In this document: in pieces, positions 17,001-24,476 of the stretch | Layout: each line of letters starts with the position of its first letter | How positions within the stretch are numbered: position 1 is the first letter of the stretch | Source of the DNA: a virus | Direction: 5' to 3' (one strand) | IMG/VR virus record: IMGVR_UViG_3300034152_000094 | Span: 1 to 33,170 of that record | Length of the DNA: 33,170 bases | Notes under the pieces: generated by a model | What the model was told of the DNA's origin: nothing | Seen by the model: the letters and a program-made list of their open reading frames with translations, nothing else | The model's database searches: none | Program-made: the position numbers and the translations under genes

Positions 17001-18561
17001 CGTAGCGAAATGGCAGCCGGATTATCTATCTCGCGATGATCAAGTCAAAAGCACGTTCCGCCACAATATTGCACGCTATGGTACTCAAGAGCAAGAGTAC
17101 GACTTCTTTGCATATAACATTGAAGACCTCGTGGCTAAGTCGGCAACCTTCTGGATGATTCGGAAAAGCAATACCTGGAAACGAATCCGATTCAAGACTA
17201 CAATGAAGTTCTTGAATCTGGAAGTCTGGGATACAATCACACTAAATCTTCCAGGATACGTAGCGACTGGTAGTGTCACTGCGATCATCGAAAGCGCCCA
17301 ATACAACTCAGAAGATAGCACTATTGAGTTCGAGTGTTGGACACCTGTGCGGGTCGGTGAGTCTGAGGCCTACACTTACGCTTTCCCGTCAGGATTGGAA
17401 AGTGAAACAACATGGCCAACCGAAGAGGATATTGCTACTGGTGATGCCGGAAACCCAAATGGTTCTTTTGTCTCTCTGGGTAATGTCAGTGTTGGCGGCA
17501 GCGTGCCTATACTAGATAACATACCGAAAGACTGGGGGCGGGCTCTCCCTGATGTGGATGACGTCCTCCCGATTAGTCCTCTCTTTGGTATTGAAGAGTT
17601 GGATTACGCTTTAACGGTTATCAGGGAGCACAAACTAGACCCACCCAAGGACATCACTGAGAGAGTCGATCCGGTCAAGTACAAGACACCTCCTGCGACG
17701 GGCGACTCGGAAAAGCGTTTAACTGACGTCGATCAAAAGACTTTCTCAGGGTCTGTGAAGTCCAAGGGTGAAGAAAATGGCGGCTGGGTTGTATGCCAAG
17801 TCATTCGTGCAGATGGTCAAGAGGTGACGGCTCATGCATCCGCTAAAGCAGCGAAGAATGTTCGACCACACCAGCCTGTCGATGTCTATTATGATAAACC
17901 AACAAACCGCCATGTCATCGGTTCAGGTACCGCAGAGGGCGGAAGTGCTATCAAGCACTTTGTCTTAACACTTGATGGTGAAACCGATGATTATCTTCTC
18001 TGCATGGAATTGGAAGAATATCAGTATTCTATCAAGGGCCCAGGTATTCGTCATGAGAACGAACACTACAACTACGGCTATCAGCATGGTTGGTTTGATG
18101 GTTATGATAGCAACGAAGAATATAGCCAATACGGTGGACATCGGTATCCCAATCCTTATATGTGTGACGGCGAAGTAATAGAATCTGAACAGAACAACTA
18201 TAACAACTACATGCAGGGTTATGATCACGGTTATGAAGCGGCGTTCGGCACTAAACCTGCTTTCGGCGGTGTCGTTATCCCAGTCGCCAAGCCTCATGGC
18301 TTCCAGAAGACACCTTGGCATGAGACTCCGCAACACTATAATGGTTCGCCCATTATTTACAAATACTACTCTGTTGGTGCCCGAATGGCATACAATCAAT
18401 ATCAGTATTACGAATGGCAACGAATCACACCGTCGTATTCGCCGGGGGATATTATCATGGCCGTCAAGAGCAACTTAAACGGAATGCAAATGGAGGATGG
18501 CACACCCATCGAGTGGACGGATTTGAACACCCAAGGTCGAATATGGGCCGCTCAAGCATGA
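14008..18561 (+). CDS. Large tail hub / tail-tip protein with possible receptor-binding C-terminus
   Basis: The 1517-residue protein is the longest in the window. Its N-terminal 170 residues contain strand-rich sequence ending 'NWPLCFGDCVYVPAV', a phrase found in phage hub/baseplate-like proteins. Residues about 925-1025 ('DKMDAVALIEQLAWQGRCVAYVREDKVYLKYL') look like a hub core domain with a short beta-meander. Near residues 1250-1310 an OB-like segment ('VVCQVIRADGQEV') appears. Residues about 1350-1420 are Tyr/Gly/Asn-rich with 'YGYQHGWFDGYD' and 'MQGYDHGYEAAFG', suggesting surface contact. Two long coiled segments fill the centre. It is ATGA-coupled on both sides. Hub assignment is likely; domain limits are approximate. 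Confidence 0.7.
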   Translation: MRVIEGNALAALQEQYAVEPINIIGIEFEAGTILLYADKDIRDAEGNVVVSGKILRLDSLEEAIKVSSGANSVSVSVELDDTNGEIKAAFDQYDLHKKPCYIYQYFDNDTLTLDDKFLIVKGEMSTPITWDEGKRTVTFDILSKIESEEVGFAPEEGQFPEISSDLLGRNWPLCFGDCVYVPAVKSVDTLVAQTREPFGIPDATLPWKRDLLWKRIVLHRDSYKYYHKLIRRLKSAKPLEVNEDILGQEIDNNPTRPAENIKIDYADTVCFEDLIKQQSEWQNRELKRVLDYLNAYSEVTGTSEEMDSETHSTYYNAFSIVLNIGDLYLIDLQTSYQVAYEFPFAPLNTLDLRNSLYQLEWNFHEALDALVALIGEMPESVSQEFMTYFMEDLALLRDLCQQITMMLTTLKTLLGDKKDIFKAELEDSQYRFKTISRLREKCFKIIDMFQKDYHMWIRAIDEIANQQKLFKTSVSVVNGSKFPQNEDCQIEIDGLIFEGQFNGDTFTFKLDSNGNPLIFPKYTNINVDSETTNTTSFELTDASVQLSGHYCVTPQNLILKVNEQSGKKCYVELVERPSHRRYTRDAYRDEAYNDLLDFTWNILRNEGAQEHTEAERQKIIESAVDDLVSGSRIEELRKSINDSVKWMKDNAQDASIDDMATAKDALFENLQQYQSLMGGLSIPFSVVDKTGQLISDSEFKTLLGAENLQYQEYLRSQDASLPSSVPFGLDYYSVTGDTAANGIIYASPILLPSWLGLLPETADVIRTLTSMSISGNDYLTIDQIQKIEKWPPSTFWVAQAGAEMRLASNSTVKFVCNTLPSTIKGVYAYRGVDGIRKLSPVPSSYYTKNEADSESYDGLTVTTITLHQPLSAYESEGWEDGIYVSLSSSVGPNTADIISHIATNYTDLTVDATSFSDTHTKVANYPMNFAITDKMDAVALIEQLAWQGRCVAYVREDKVYLKYLSDSDTPVATITASDVLEKSVSVSLTPTEDLVTKFVAKWQPDYLSRDDQVKSTFRHNIARYGTQEQEYDFFAYNIEDLVAKSATFWMIRKSNTWKRIRFKTTMKFLNLEVWDTITLNLPGYVATGSVTAIIESAQYNSEDSTIEFECWTPVRVGESEAYTYAFPSGLESETTWPTEEDIATGDAGNPNGSFVSLGNVSVGGSVPILDNIPKDWGRALPDVDDVLPISPLFGIEELDYALTVIREHKLDPPKDITERVDPVKYKTPPATGDSEKRLTDVDQKTFSGSVKSKGEENGGWVVCQVIRADGQEVTAHASAKAAKNVRPHQPVDVYYDKPTNRHVIGSGTAEGGSAIKHFVLTLDGETDDYLLCMELEEYQYSIKGPGIRHENEHYNYGYQHGWFDGYDSNEEYSQYGGHRYPNPYMCDGEVIESEQNNYNNYMQGYDHGYEAAFGTKPAFGGVVIPVAKPHGFQKTPWHETPQHYNGSPIIYKYYSVGARMAYNQYQYYEWQRITPSYSPGDIIMAVKSNLNGMQMEDGTPIEWTDLNTQGRIWAAQA

Positions 18562-19154
18562 AGTATCAAGAAGCTCGATCACAAATCAAGACTGGAGACA
18601 TTCTGTCTTGTCGGGGTAATGCAATCTTCTCGAAGATCATCCGTCAATGGGGCGGTCTTCAAAACTGGGTCTATACTGGTAAGTGGGATGTCGATGACAT
18701 CACACATTCCGGTATCGCAGTTTGGATTACATTCCCACACGAGCAGAATGAAGACCGTCTGTGTATCTTGGAAGCACATGTTTTCAAGGGAGTTCGTCTG
18801 AACCCTTTGAGCAAAGTGCTTGAAGATTACTGGAAGAGCAATGGTAAGGTCTATTGGCAATCTCTGCAAGGTATTAACGGGGCAACCGTCGCAGAATCAG
18901 CATTGAAGAATTGGACAAAGGCGTATCCGCATTTGCGTCAATTCTTGATTGCCGGTTTGAAATGCTCACAAGCAGTACGCCGGCGGTTCGGCCTGAAAGT
19001 CGATACCAATGAAGATTGTTTTCATTGCTCAGAGTTAGCCACTAGAGCTTTGATGGATGCTGGCTACCCACATAATAGGGAGCCGGCCGTCACGACTCCG
19101 ACAGATGTGTCAGAGTTCCCATGTCTCGGCGATAAAGTTGAGCTAGCGCAATAA
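18558..19154 (+). CDS. Permuted NlpC/P60 (YiiX-like) papain-fold peptidase
   Basis: The start is ATG 18558, overlapping the hub stop as ATGA; a longer frame upstream only runs inside the hub gene. The 198-residue product shows the order of circularly permuted NlpC/P60 enzymes: 'GDILSCRG' (13-20), 'ITHSGIAVW' with candidate catalytic His 50, a 'LEAH' turn, and 'HCSELATRAL' with candidate catalytic Cys 157. Such enzymes cleave peptide or amide bonds, often in cell walls. Directly after the hub gene, it could be a tail-associated wall hydrolase aiding entry, or a lysis enzyme. No signal peptide is seen. A terminator follows. Confidence 0.7.
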   Translation: MKYQEARSQIKTGDILSCRGNAIFSKIIRQWGGLQNWVYTGKWDVDDITHSGIAVWITFPHEQNEDRLCILEAHVFKGVRLNPLSKVLEDYWKSNGKVYWQSLQGINGATVAESALKNWTKAYPHLRQFLIAGLKCSQAVRRRFGLKVDTNEDCFHCSELATRALMDAGYPHNREPAVTTPTDVSEFPCLGDKVELAQ

Positions 19155-19192
19155 AAAAGCCCCGGTCAGCTTCGTGCTGGCCGGGGCTTTTT
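19154..19192. terminator. Bidirectional intrinsic terminator between convergent arms
   Basis: AAAAAGCCCCGG... (19154-19170) pairs with ...CCGGGGCTTTTT (19176-19192) over 17 bp with one G-T pair and loop TTCGT. An A-run before and a T-run after allow it to stop transcription from both sides. It sits exactly between the end of the + strand virion operon and the end of the - strand replication operon at 19195. Confidence 0.92.
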
Positions 19193-19194
19193 GC

Positions 19195-20463
19195 TTATGA
19201 TAGACGCATGTTCGCGTTGAAGTGTCCAACGTAACCGTCGGAGTAACTCCATAACCACGCCTCTGCTGCTCGGTTTCCTTTGACGTATCCTTTCTTGTAA
19301 TGCCAGGCATCTGTACCACAAAGGCTAGGAATTACTTGGACGCGGACACCGTTATAGGTATCACTTGCATGGAATATAGTTTCCTTCTTCTTGTGAGCAT
19401 GACCAACGTGCCAGTTCAGTGAGATAGCTTCCACTGCCAATTCTGTTCGCTCCCGTAGCATGATAGATGGTAAATCCCGGTGAGCTTCTTCACTACCGTG
19501 CGTAAAGCCGATCAAGTTTCGACCATAACCAACATACTTACGTGACCTGGGGTCTTTGTCCACTCGCACGGAGTCCATATTCCGATACCATGCCTCGATG
19601 AACTTAGCCATGTACCATGAACTCTCGTAGTCATGATTACCTGGCACCCAAAGCACATTAACAGGAGCGACTGCCAAACAACGGGCAATACCGTTGATGA
19701 CTGCATCACAACCAGCCTCGAATATCTTTGACATCCGAGTGTCCACATCCTGCGGAGTATCGTTGACCGTAGTGTTCTTCCAACTGTTGACGTGGAAGAA
19801 ATCTTGCCCGATGGGTAATAGAATCTGTTCGACATGGTAGCCGATAACTCGTTCCAACAAGTCTTCAATGGCATTGCTGTACAAGTTCACCGATGTCTTG
19901 AGGTCGTAGTCATTACCAGTTTCCATACCCCAGGCCAATTTCCCGAAGTGGTGATCGAACAAAGCGATCTCTAATAGATGTCGTTGAGTGATGACCGGGT
20001 AGTCTTTCAGGGCAACCGGTTGCCAAGTCCCAACTCTTTCTGCTAGACGGTCAATGGCGTCTTCGATGTAGCTTCGCACTTTGCGTTTGAGCCATATCTT
20101 GACTTGCCAAAGTTCGTGATCGCGGGCTTGCTCGTTAGCATCCTTGTAGCCCATTTCCCACTTGTTGATCAGGTAGTGATCAACTTCCCAAACATCGAGA
20201 TCAACCTCGGCAGCTTCGAGGGCTGCATCGAGAGACTTGATTCTGACGTTGACTGTGAGTTCCTTATCGTCCTCACCCTTTCCGCTTTCCTGAACAACGC
20301 CTTCCTTAGCCGTTATCGGGATGCCCCGTTCGGCGGCGGCTTTCAGTCTTGAAAAGAACGTTGACCGGCTAAGCCCGAGAGCTTCCGCGGCAGCCGCTTT
20401 ATTGCCGTGTGCTTGGTAAGCATCGACAGTCTCTTTGAGTTGTTCAACCGTCAGCTTCTTCAT
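19195..20463 (-). CDS. HTH-fused calcineurin-like metallophosphoesterase
   Basis: The 422-residue product joins a Fis-type helix-turn-helix (about 5-42, 'NKAAAAEALGLSRSTFFSRLKAA') to a metallophosphoesterase. Its metal-binding motifs are all present: 'FDHHFGK' (D170/H171-172), 'GQDFFHVN' (D221), 'GNHD' (275-278), 'FTHG' (H322) and 'GHAHK' (354-358). Enzymes of this type cleave phosphodiester or phosphomonoester bonds with two metals, so a DNA- or nucleotide-processing role is plausible. The start has GGAGG followed by six bases. It overlaps the previous gene by 20 bases and is the last gene of the - strand operon. Confidence 0.85.
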   Translation of the reverse strand: MKKLTVEQLKETVDAYQAHGNKAAAAEALGLSRSTFFSRLKAAAERGIPITAKEGVVQESGKGEDDKELTVNVRIKSLDAALEAAEVDLDVWEVDHYLINKWEMGYKDANEQARDHELWQVKIWLKRKVRSYIEDAIDRLAERVGTWQPVALKDYPVITQRHLLEIALFDHHFGKLAWGMETGNDYDLKTSVNLYSNAIEDLLERVIGYHVEQILLPIGQDFFHVNSWKNTTVNDTPQDVDTRMSKIFEAGCDAVINGIARCLAVAPVNVLWVPGNHDYESSWYMAKFIEAWYRNMDSVRVDKDPRSRKYVGYGRNLIGFTHGSEEAHRDLPSIMLRERTELAVEAISLNWHVGHAHKKKETIFHASDTYNGVRVQVIPSLCGTDAWHYKKGYVKGNRAAEAWLWSYSDGYVGHFNANMRLS

Positions 20464-21007
20464 TCACTGCCTCCACACTTGGTTCCAGTGATCCATAGAG
20501 TTCAGTGATCAAGGTTTCCACCAAGATCCTCGTATCTGGGTGTAGGCACATCCGCGATTTGTGTTTGGCATACCACACGCGACAATCCGGGTGACCTTGA
20601 GCGGTCCCGGCACCAACCCAATCTGCTACCATCTCACGGGCAAACCTCTCTGGCATCTGCGTCGCTCGGCATACCGCCTCAGATGTGTCATACACATGCA
20701 CCCAGAATTGCCAATGATGTTTATTCCGTTTCTGGTGAAACAACCAGGCCCGGTCGAAAGTATCATCGTCGCCCGTCCGATGGGCACCGTCTTCGAGTTT
20801 GTGTCGGAAGAAGTGGTTAGCGTAAGCAAACCATTCATCCGGGTAGAACTTCGAGTAATCATGGAGTAGTAACTGCAACCGCCCGATCTTCAATCGACGA
20901 CCGACCCGGTACACATGATACTTGTGTCTCATGATGTACTTAAGATTCTTCCAATGTTTGGACGTCTTCAAGATCCAGTACAGCTTAAGAAGTTTCCACA
21001 ACTTCAT
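20444..21007 (-). CDS. DUF5662-like phage protein
   Basis: The 187-residue basic protein has 'LLLHDYSKFYPDEWFAYANHF' (about 47-67) and 'HQKRNKHHWQFWVHV' (about 92-106), followed by 'MVADWVGAG'. This set (HDxSKF, NxHHWxxW, xADW) is what I associate with the DUF5662 family, common in phages and of unknown function; the His/Asp pattern hints at metal binding. The N-terminal 30 residues are Lys/Trp/Leu-rich. It overlaps the exonuclease gene by 23 bases and the metallophosphoesterase gene by 20. Family assignment is from memory of its motif. Confidence 0.7.
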   Translation of the reverse strand: MKLWKLLKLYWILKTSKHWKNLKYIMRHKYHVYRVGRRLKIGRLQLLLHDYSKFYPDEWFAYANHFFRHKLEDGAHRTGDDDTFDRAWLFHQKRNKHHWQFWVHVYDTSEAVCRATQMPERFAREMVADWVGAGTAQGHPDCRVWYAKHKSRMCLHPDTRILVETLITELYGSLEPSVEAVNEEADG

Positions 21008-21662
21008 GTGGTAAATCCCTTATCTGGGAGCGTTGCACCAGCCGCCGGTAGCATTCACATGTTGCTACCACATCGTCGAGTGCGGTATGGGCACGATCCC
21101 TCGATACCCCAAGTTGGCTGCATAAGTATTGCAGATTGCACTTGGGATAAGCGAATGGCTCGTGCCGCCAATCGGCAACGTCATTGTCGTACAACGCCAT
21201 GCACATTAGATCGCGGTACTGCGGGCTGAAGTAATGGTTAAAGCCCGCCTCACCAAGCCAGTCCATGAGAAACATGCGATCGAATGCCCAGTTAACCGCT
21301 ATGGGCATGATCTTTTTGAATGGTGCAAACTTCAAACTGTCCCACCATTCTCCAAACACGTCAGCCGCTAAATCAGCGTCACATCCGCTAGTCGCGATCT
21401 TGACGACACGCTTTCGGTCCTGACACATTTTATCCTTGACCACCATGTCAAGGTCTTTGCCCTGAATCCGCAGAGCCTCCAGATCGATATTCTCAATGCG
21501 TTTGGGCTGTATCTCCATCAAGAACGGGTTGATGCCCTGAGCGGGTTTCAAGTCCGGGCCAAGTATGATACAGCACACTTCAATAATATCGTGATAGCCG
21601 GGCGTGAACCCGGTCGTCTCGACGTCAATAACTCCTAAGAGATTTGAATTGAGATGTCTGAT
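20985..21662 (-). CDS. DnaQ-like 3'-5' exonuclease with ATC start codon
   Basis: A start at GTG 21578 would remove the first catalytic motif. The frame upstream encodes 'GVIDVETTGFTPGYHDIIEV', the ExoI motif with metal-binding D13 and E15. ExoII (D128 in 'NWAFDRMFL') and ExoIII (H192, D197 in 'HTALDD') complete a DEDDh nuclease. No ATG, GTG or TTG lies between the in-frame stop and ExoI. AAGGAGGTG (21675-21667) precedes an ATC at 21662-21660, with six bases after GGAGG. That gives a 225-residue enzyme of normal length. Such enzymes remove 3' nucleotides in proofreading or repair. The start is inference; the extension is directly visible. Confidence 0.85.
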   Translation of the reverse strand: MRHLNSNLLGVIDVETTGFTPGYHDIIEVCCIILGPDLKPAQGINPFLMEIQPKRIENIDLEALRIQGKDLDMVVKDKMCQDRKRVVKIATSGCDADLAADVFGEWWDSLKFAPFKKIMPIAVNWAFDRMFLMDWLGEAGFNHYFSPQYRDLMCMALYDNDVADWRHEPFAYPKCNLQYLCSQLGVSRDRAHTALDDVVATCECYRRLVQRSQIRDLPHEVVETS

Positions 21663-21675
21663 CTCACACCTCCTT
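21660..21675 (-). promoter_or_regulatory. Strong ribosome site with ATC start (exonuclease gene)
   Basis: On the - strand the sequence reads AAGGAGGTG TGAG ATC. GGAGG is separated by six bases from ATC. An ATT 14 codons on (21629) is an alternative, but GGAG lies only two bases before it, which is too close. Confidence 0.7.
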
Positions 21676-21704
21676 CAACATATTTCCAAAAGCGATGTTG
21701 AGAA

Positions 21705-22178
21705 TTAAGATCGATGATCATTGATCTCCCCCATCGAATATTGAATGACTTCAACTCCAGCTTCCCGGAACTGAGTCAAGGATAATTCGAAGGCATCCTT
21801 CCAACGTGATAAGGCATCCTCGCTTGGCAACGGGGCAACATGCCTCTTGACACCGGCCTGAATCATTTTGGCACTGCAACGCGAGCATGAGATGAAGGGC
21901 CAAGTGTAGAGACATGATCCCTCGACTGAGCTTTGGGCAGCAATTAAGGCATTCTCTTCACAGTGAATGACCATCTCATACTTGATTTTGCGGTCATTGT
22001 ACCTGTCTTCGGAGTCGTCAACGCCGGCAGCAAAGCCATTGAAACCAATCGCGATTACTGATCGGTTAGGTCGAACAAAAACAGCACCGGTCTTAGTAGA
22101 CGGGTCTTTCGACCATGTTGAAACTAACCGTGCCATTTCCAAATAACGCATGTCCCACTTTTTATTAAGCAGTTGCAT
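21705..22178 (-). CDS. Deoxycytidylate (dCMP) deaminase
   Basis: The 157-residue protein has the zinc-deaminase signature: 'VIHCEENAL' with H72 and proton-shuttle E74, and 'CSRCSAKMIQAGV' with zinc ligands C98 and C101. The N-terminal 'DMRYLEMARLVSTWSKDPSTKTGAVFV' is typical of the dCMP deaminase family. The enzyme converts dCMP to dUMP for dTTP synthesis, which fits a phage nucleotide pool next to a dNMP kinase. The usual Pro before the first Cys (PCxxC) is Ser here, a minor deviation. Its ATG overlaps the stop of the preceding methylase gene (TAATG). AAGGAAG provides the ribosome site. Confidence 0.88.
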   Translation of the reverse strand: MQLLNKKWDMRYLEMARLVSTWSKDPSTKTGAVFVRPNRSVIAIGFNGFAAGVDDSEDRYNDRKIKYEMVIHCEENALIAAQSSVEGSCLYTWPFISCSRCSAKMIQAGVKRHVAPLPSEDALSRWKDAFELSLTQFREAGVEVIQYSMGEINDHRS

Positions 22179-23071
22179 TAGGACGCTTCCTTAATCCATA
22201 GGTACTCTTTTCGGACACCTCGTTCAACGGTGCCCTCACGACCAGTCATATTGTTGTGTTCGTCGAACGCCATCGGCGTGACTCGGTTATCAACGGCATC
22301 GTTGATGTGAATCGAGTCCCACGGAAACTCGTCATAAACCGGATTCTCATAACCGGAAAGAACCACTGCACCCTCAAGGTTGAAGACCCGCTGGCACATT
22401 TCAATGTGGTCTTTGCGGGTGAACCCGGTCCCGTATGCATCCGACCCATAGTAGGGTGGGTCGAGATAGAACAATGCATTCGGTGCATCGAAGTCTTTGA
22501 AGCATTGCCGCCAATCCAGATTCTCAATCTGAACGCCACGTAGCCGTTCATGAATCTGAGGGAACATCGGAATGGCTTGGCGAATCTTGTTCGGGATATT
22601 GTTGTGGTTCTTAACCACTCTCCCGAAGAACTCGCACCGACCGGCAAAGCTCGCTTGTACTAGATAGTACCAACGAGCAGCCCGATCGGCAATGCCCTCC
22701 TCTTTCTCCCACGTGTCTCGGCACCAAGCAAAGAACTCACGAGAGTGAGGCATCAGTTCGATCTTCTCTTTCAGTTCTCGTAACGTGTCATCATTCTGGA
22801 TGGCACGGTACAGAGCTACTGAGCCAGCAAACCGATCATTGAAGACCTCCAGTTTGGAGGGAGTCTTGGAAAGCAAGACGGCACCAGACCCACCAAAGAC
22901 TTCCACATAAGTTTCATGCCACGGCAGCAACGGAAGTATGAACTCCAGTTGGCCGAACTTGTTACCCATGTAGTTGACTGGCGGGTGAAGGAACTCGTCC
23001 TTTGTTCTTGATGCATGGGAATCATCCAATGCGTTGAACATTGCTTCAAGAGATTCAGCGTCGTGTGTCAT
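22178..23071 (-). CDS. D12-class (Dam-like) adenine-N6 DNA methyltransferase
   Basis: The product (297 residues from ATG 23071) has the D12-class motifs in order: 'NYMGNK' (33-38) and 'VEVFGGSGAVLL' (56-67) for SAM binding, and catalytic 'LDPPYYG' (DPPY 204-207). These enzymes methylate adenine in DNA, often protecting phage DNA from host restriction. A longer frame opens at GTG 23155, but it lacks a ribosome site and would overlap the neighbour by 44 bases. The chosen ATG has AGCAGG about four bases upstream, and the conserved part begins well after it. The true start could be either; the enzyme identity is secure. Confidence 0.88.
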   Translation of the reverse strand: MTHDAESLEAMFNALDDSHASRTKDEFLHPPVNYMGNKFGQLEFILPLLPWHETYVEVFGGSGAVLLSKTPSKLEVFNDRFAGSVALYRAIQNDDTLRELKEKIELMPHSREFFAWCRDTWEKEEGIADRAARWYYLVQASFAGRCEFFGRVVKNHNNIPNKIRQAIPMFPQIHERLRGVQIENLDWRQCFKDFDAPNALFYLDPPYYGSDAYGTGFTRKDHIEMCQRVFNLEGAVVLSGYENPVYDEFPWDSIHINDAVDNRVTPMAFDEHNNMTGREGTVERGVRKEYLWIKEAS

Positions 23072-23111
23072 ATGCCTGCTGCACCTTGCAAGTCGAAAAA
23101 TAGATTCCACT

Positions 23112-23342
23112 TCATTCAATGATCTCCCATTCAAGTAGATCATCGGTGAAGACACCAGTTAGCGGATAGATTCTATCCGAGTCGGGGTCTTCTTTGAGCC
23201 AAACCCCTTGATTCCAAGCCGAGCCCAAATAGACTTCAGTGGTCTTCAGACCGGCTGACACAGCTTGGGCTTCAAGTTCCTCAGGGAGTCTCATCTTGAC
23301 GCGACTGATATTAGTACCGTCGGGTAGTTCCTTGACTTGCAT
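23112..23342 (-). CDS. Small protein of unknown function between two methylase genes
   Basis: This 76-residue protein starts at an ATG overlapping the MT-A70 stop (TAATG), with GGGAGGA five bases upstream, one of the better ribosome sites here. The N-terminus 'TNISRVKMRLPEELEAQAVSAGLKTTEVYL' could form a strand followed by a helix, slightly like ribbon-helix-helix proteins, but the match is not strong enough to name. The C-terminus is acidic (DDLLEWEIIE). A role with the neighbouring methylases is suggested by position only. Confidence 0.6.
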   Translation of the reverse strand: MQVKELPDGTNISRVKMRLPEELEAQAVSAGLKTTEVYLGSAWNQGVWLKEDPDSDRIYPLTGVFTDDLLEWEIIE

Positions 23343-23920
23343 TACTTCCTCCCTAAATCGAATACGGCATCTCGCCAGTCGAGATAGTCAGTTTGGTTTC
23401 CAAGTTGATCCCAGCCGTTACGCTTCTCGCGGCTGAAAATGTCAATCTTATCATGTTCAGGGTACATGCGGTTGATTACCTCATACGCCTTATCAGGCTT
23501 TCGGCTGTGTTCGCGTGACTTCTCAGTGAACACCGTCGGGCAGACGCCCCGAGCAGCAGTATCCACAGGCTGAAACTTGCCCATGTAATACCAGATCATG
23601 TACTCGTGAGTGTACCGCACAGAGAATGCCGGAGCAAGACCATTGATCTTGTCCCAGATAAATATGGCATGTCGCCGATAGCCAATCCATTTGAGGTTGG
23701 CCAACGTCAAGTCCAAATACTGATCGACAGTCCATAGGAACATGTTATGATCCGGTGCCATTTGAGGTATTACTACTTCCCGTTGGAAAGTAAGTATGTC
23801 CTCAAAAGACATCGTCTCGTAAGCAAGTTCCTGTTTCGCATCGGCTTTCGCTTTCTTACCTGCCATTCTTAGATCCCATGGGGGATCAATCATTGCAGTT
23901 TGATACTTCTTAGAGGTCAT
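23342..23920 (-). CDS. MT-A70 family adenine-N6 methyltransferase
   Basis: From ATG 23920 the protein has 192 residues and begins 'MTSKKYQTAMIDPPWD', placing the catalytic DPPW at residues 12-15, the usual position for compact phage MT-A70 enzymes. Further motifs include 'MFLWTVDQYL' and 'AIFIWDKING', and a late 'EHSRKP' with 'KIDIFSREKRNGWDQLGNQ', which match the family's C-terminal conserved block. The enzyme would methylate adenine in DNA or RNA. An upstream start (23971) would overlap the kinase gene by 62 bases, while the chosen start overlaps by 11. Confidence 0.85.
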   Translation of the reverse strand: MTSKKYQTAMIDPPWDLRMAGKKAKADAKQELAYETMSFEDILTFQREVVIPQMAPDHNMFLWTVDQYLDLTLANLKWIGYRRHAIFIWDKINGLAPAFSVRYTHEYMIWYYMGKFQPVDTAARGVCPTVFTEKSREHSRKPDKAYEVINRMYPEHDKIDIFSREKRNGWDQLGNQTDYLDWRDAVFDLGRK

Positions 23921-24476
23921 GGCCTGTAACGAATTCCATAACCTGCTCGTACAAGTAGTTGAGATTGCCATCGTTTACGATGACAGCATCCCAGTCCTTA
24001 TAATCAGCCAGTGCTTCGTCCGCAACATCGTGCGAGACTCCCACATCTGGGCGATCAATGCGGATGATTAATCCACCGAAGTCATGAATGCGGTCTGCTT
24101 CGTTCGGGAAGCGGCAGTCAGAGATCAGTAGGATATCCGTGTCATCATGCTGCGTGAATAGCAGGTCAACCCACGTGTTAACGTAGATTGCCCGCCCGAC
24201 TGTCGTGCCGAACTCAATCCAGATTTCGCGGGGTGTCTTGCCAACGGTCGGCAACGGTTCTTCTCGCAGATGTGCGTTATGAGCTTCTTCATAGAACTCC
24301 GGCCCGCGGAGTCCGTCCCACCCGTAAAGCCGATGGCACATCGCCTTCAACTCATAGGCAAAGGAACCTTTCTGTATATTCTTCTTTGAACCAGTGGTTC
24401 TCAGGCCACTAATTAAGAACTTCGTCGCAGTATCTTTGCCGACACGCTTGCGGTGTCCGAATGCAATCGGGATAAT
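23910..24476 (-). CDS. Deoxynucleoside monophosphate kinase with ATT start codon
   Basis: A conventional start gives only a 146-residue piece without a P-loop. The open frame continues upstream and encodes 'IPIAFGHRKRVGKDTATKFL', a Walker A of the phage dNMP kinase type (GHRKRVGKDT). It is followed by 'SFAYELKAMCHRLYGW', then 'DLLISDCRFPNEAD'-like sequence with the Asp-Cys-Arg-Phe motif of this family. No ATG, GTG or TTG precedes the P-loop. AGAGGAGGTG lies upstream, and six bases after GGAGG is ATT (24476-24474), giving 188 residues. The enzyme phosphorylates dNMPs. It overlaps the small HTH gene by 64 bases. Identity is strong; the start codon is inference. Confidence 0.85.
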   Translation of the reverse strand: MIPIAFGHRKRVGKDTATKFLISGLRTTGSKKNIQKGSFAYELKAMCHRLYGWDGLRGPEFYEEAHNAHLREEPLPTVGKTPREIWIEFGTTVGRAIYVNTWVDLLFTQHDDTDILLISDCRFPNEADRIHDFGGLIIRIDRPDVGVSHDVADEALADYKDWDAVIVNDGNLNYLYEQVMEFVTGHDL

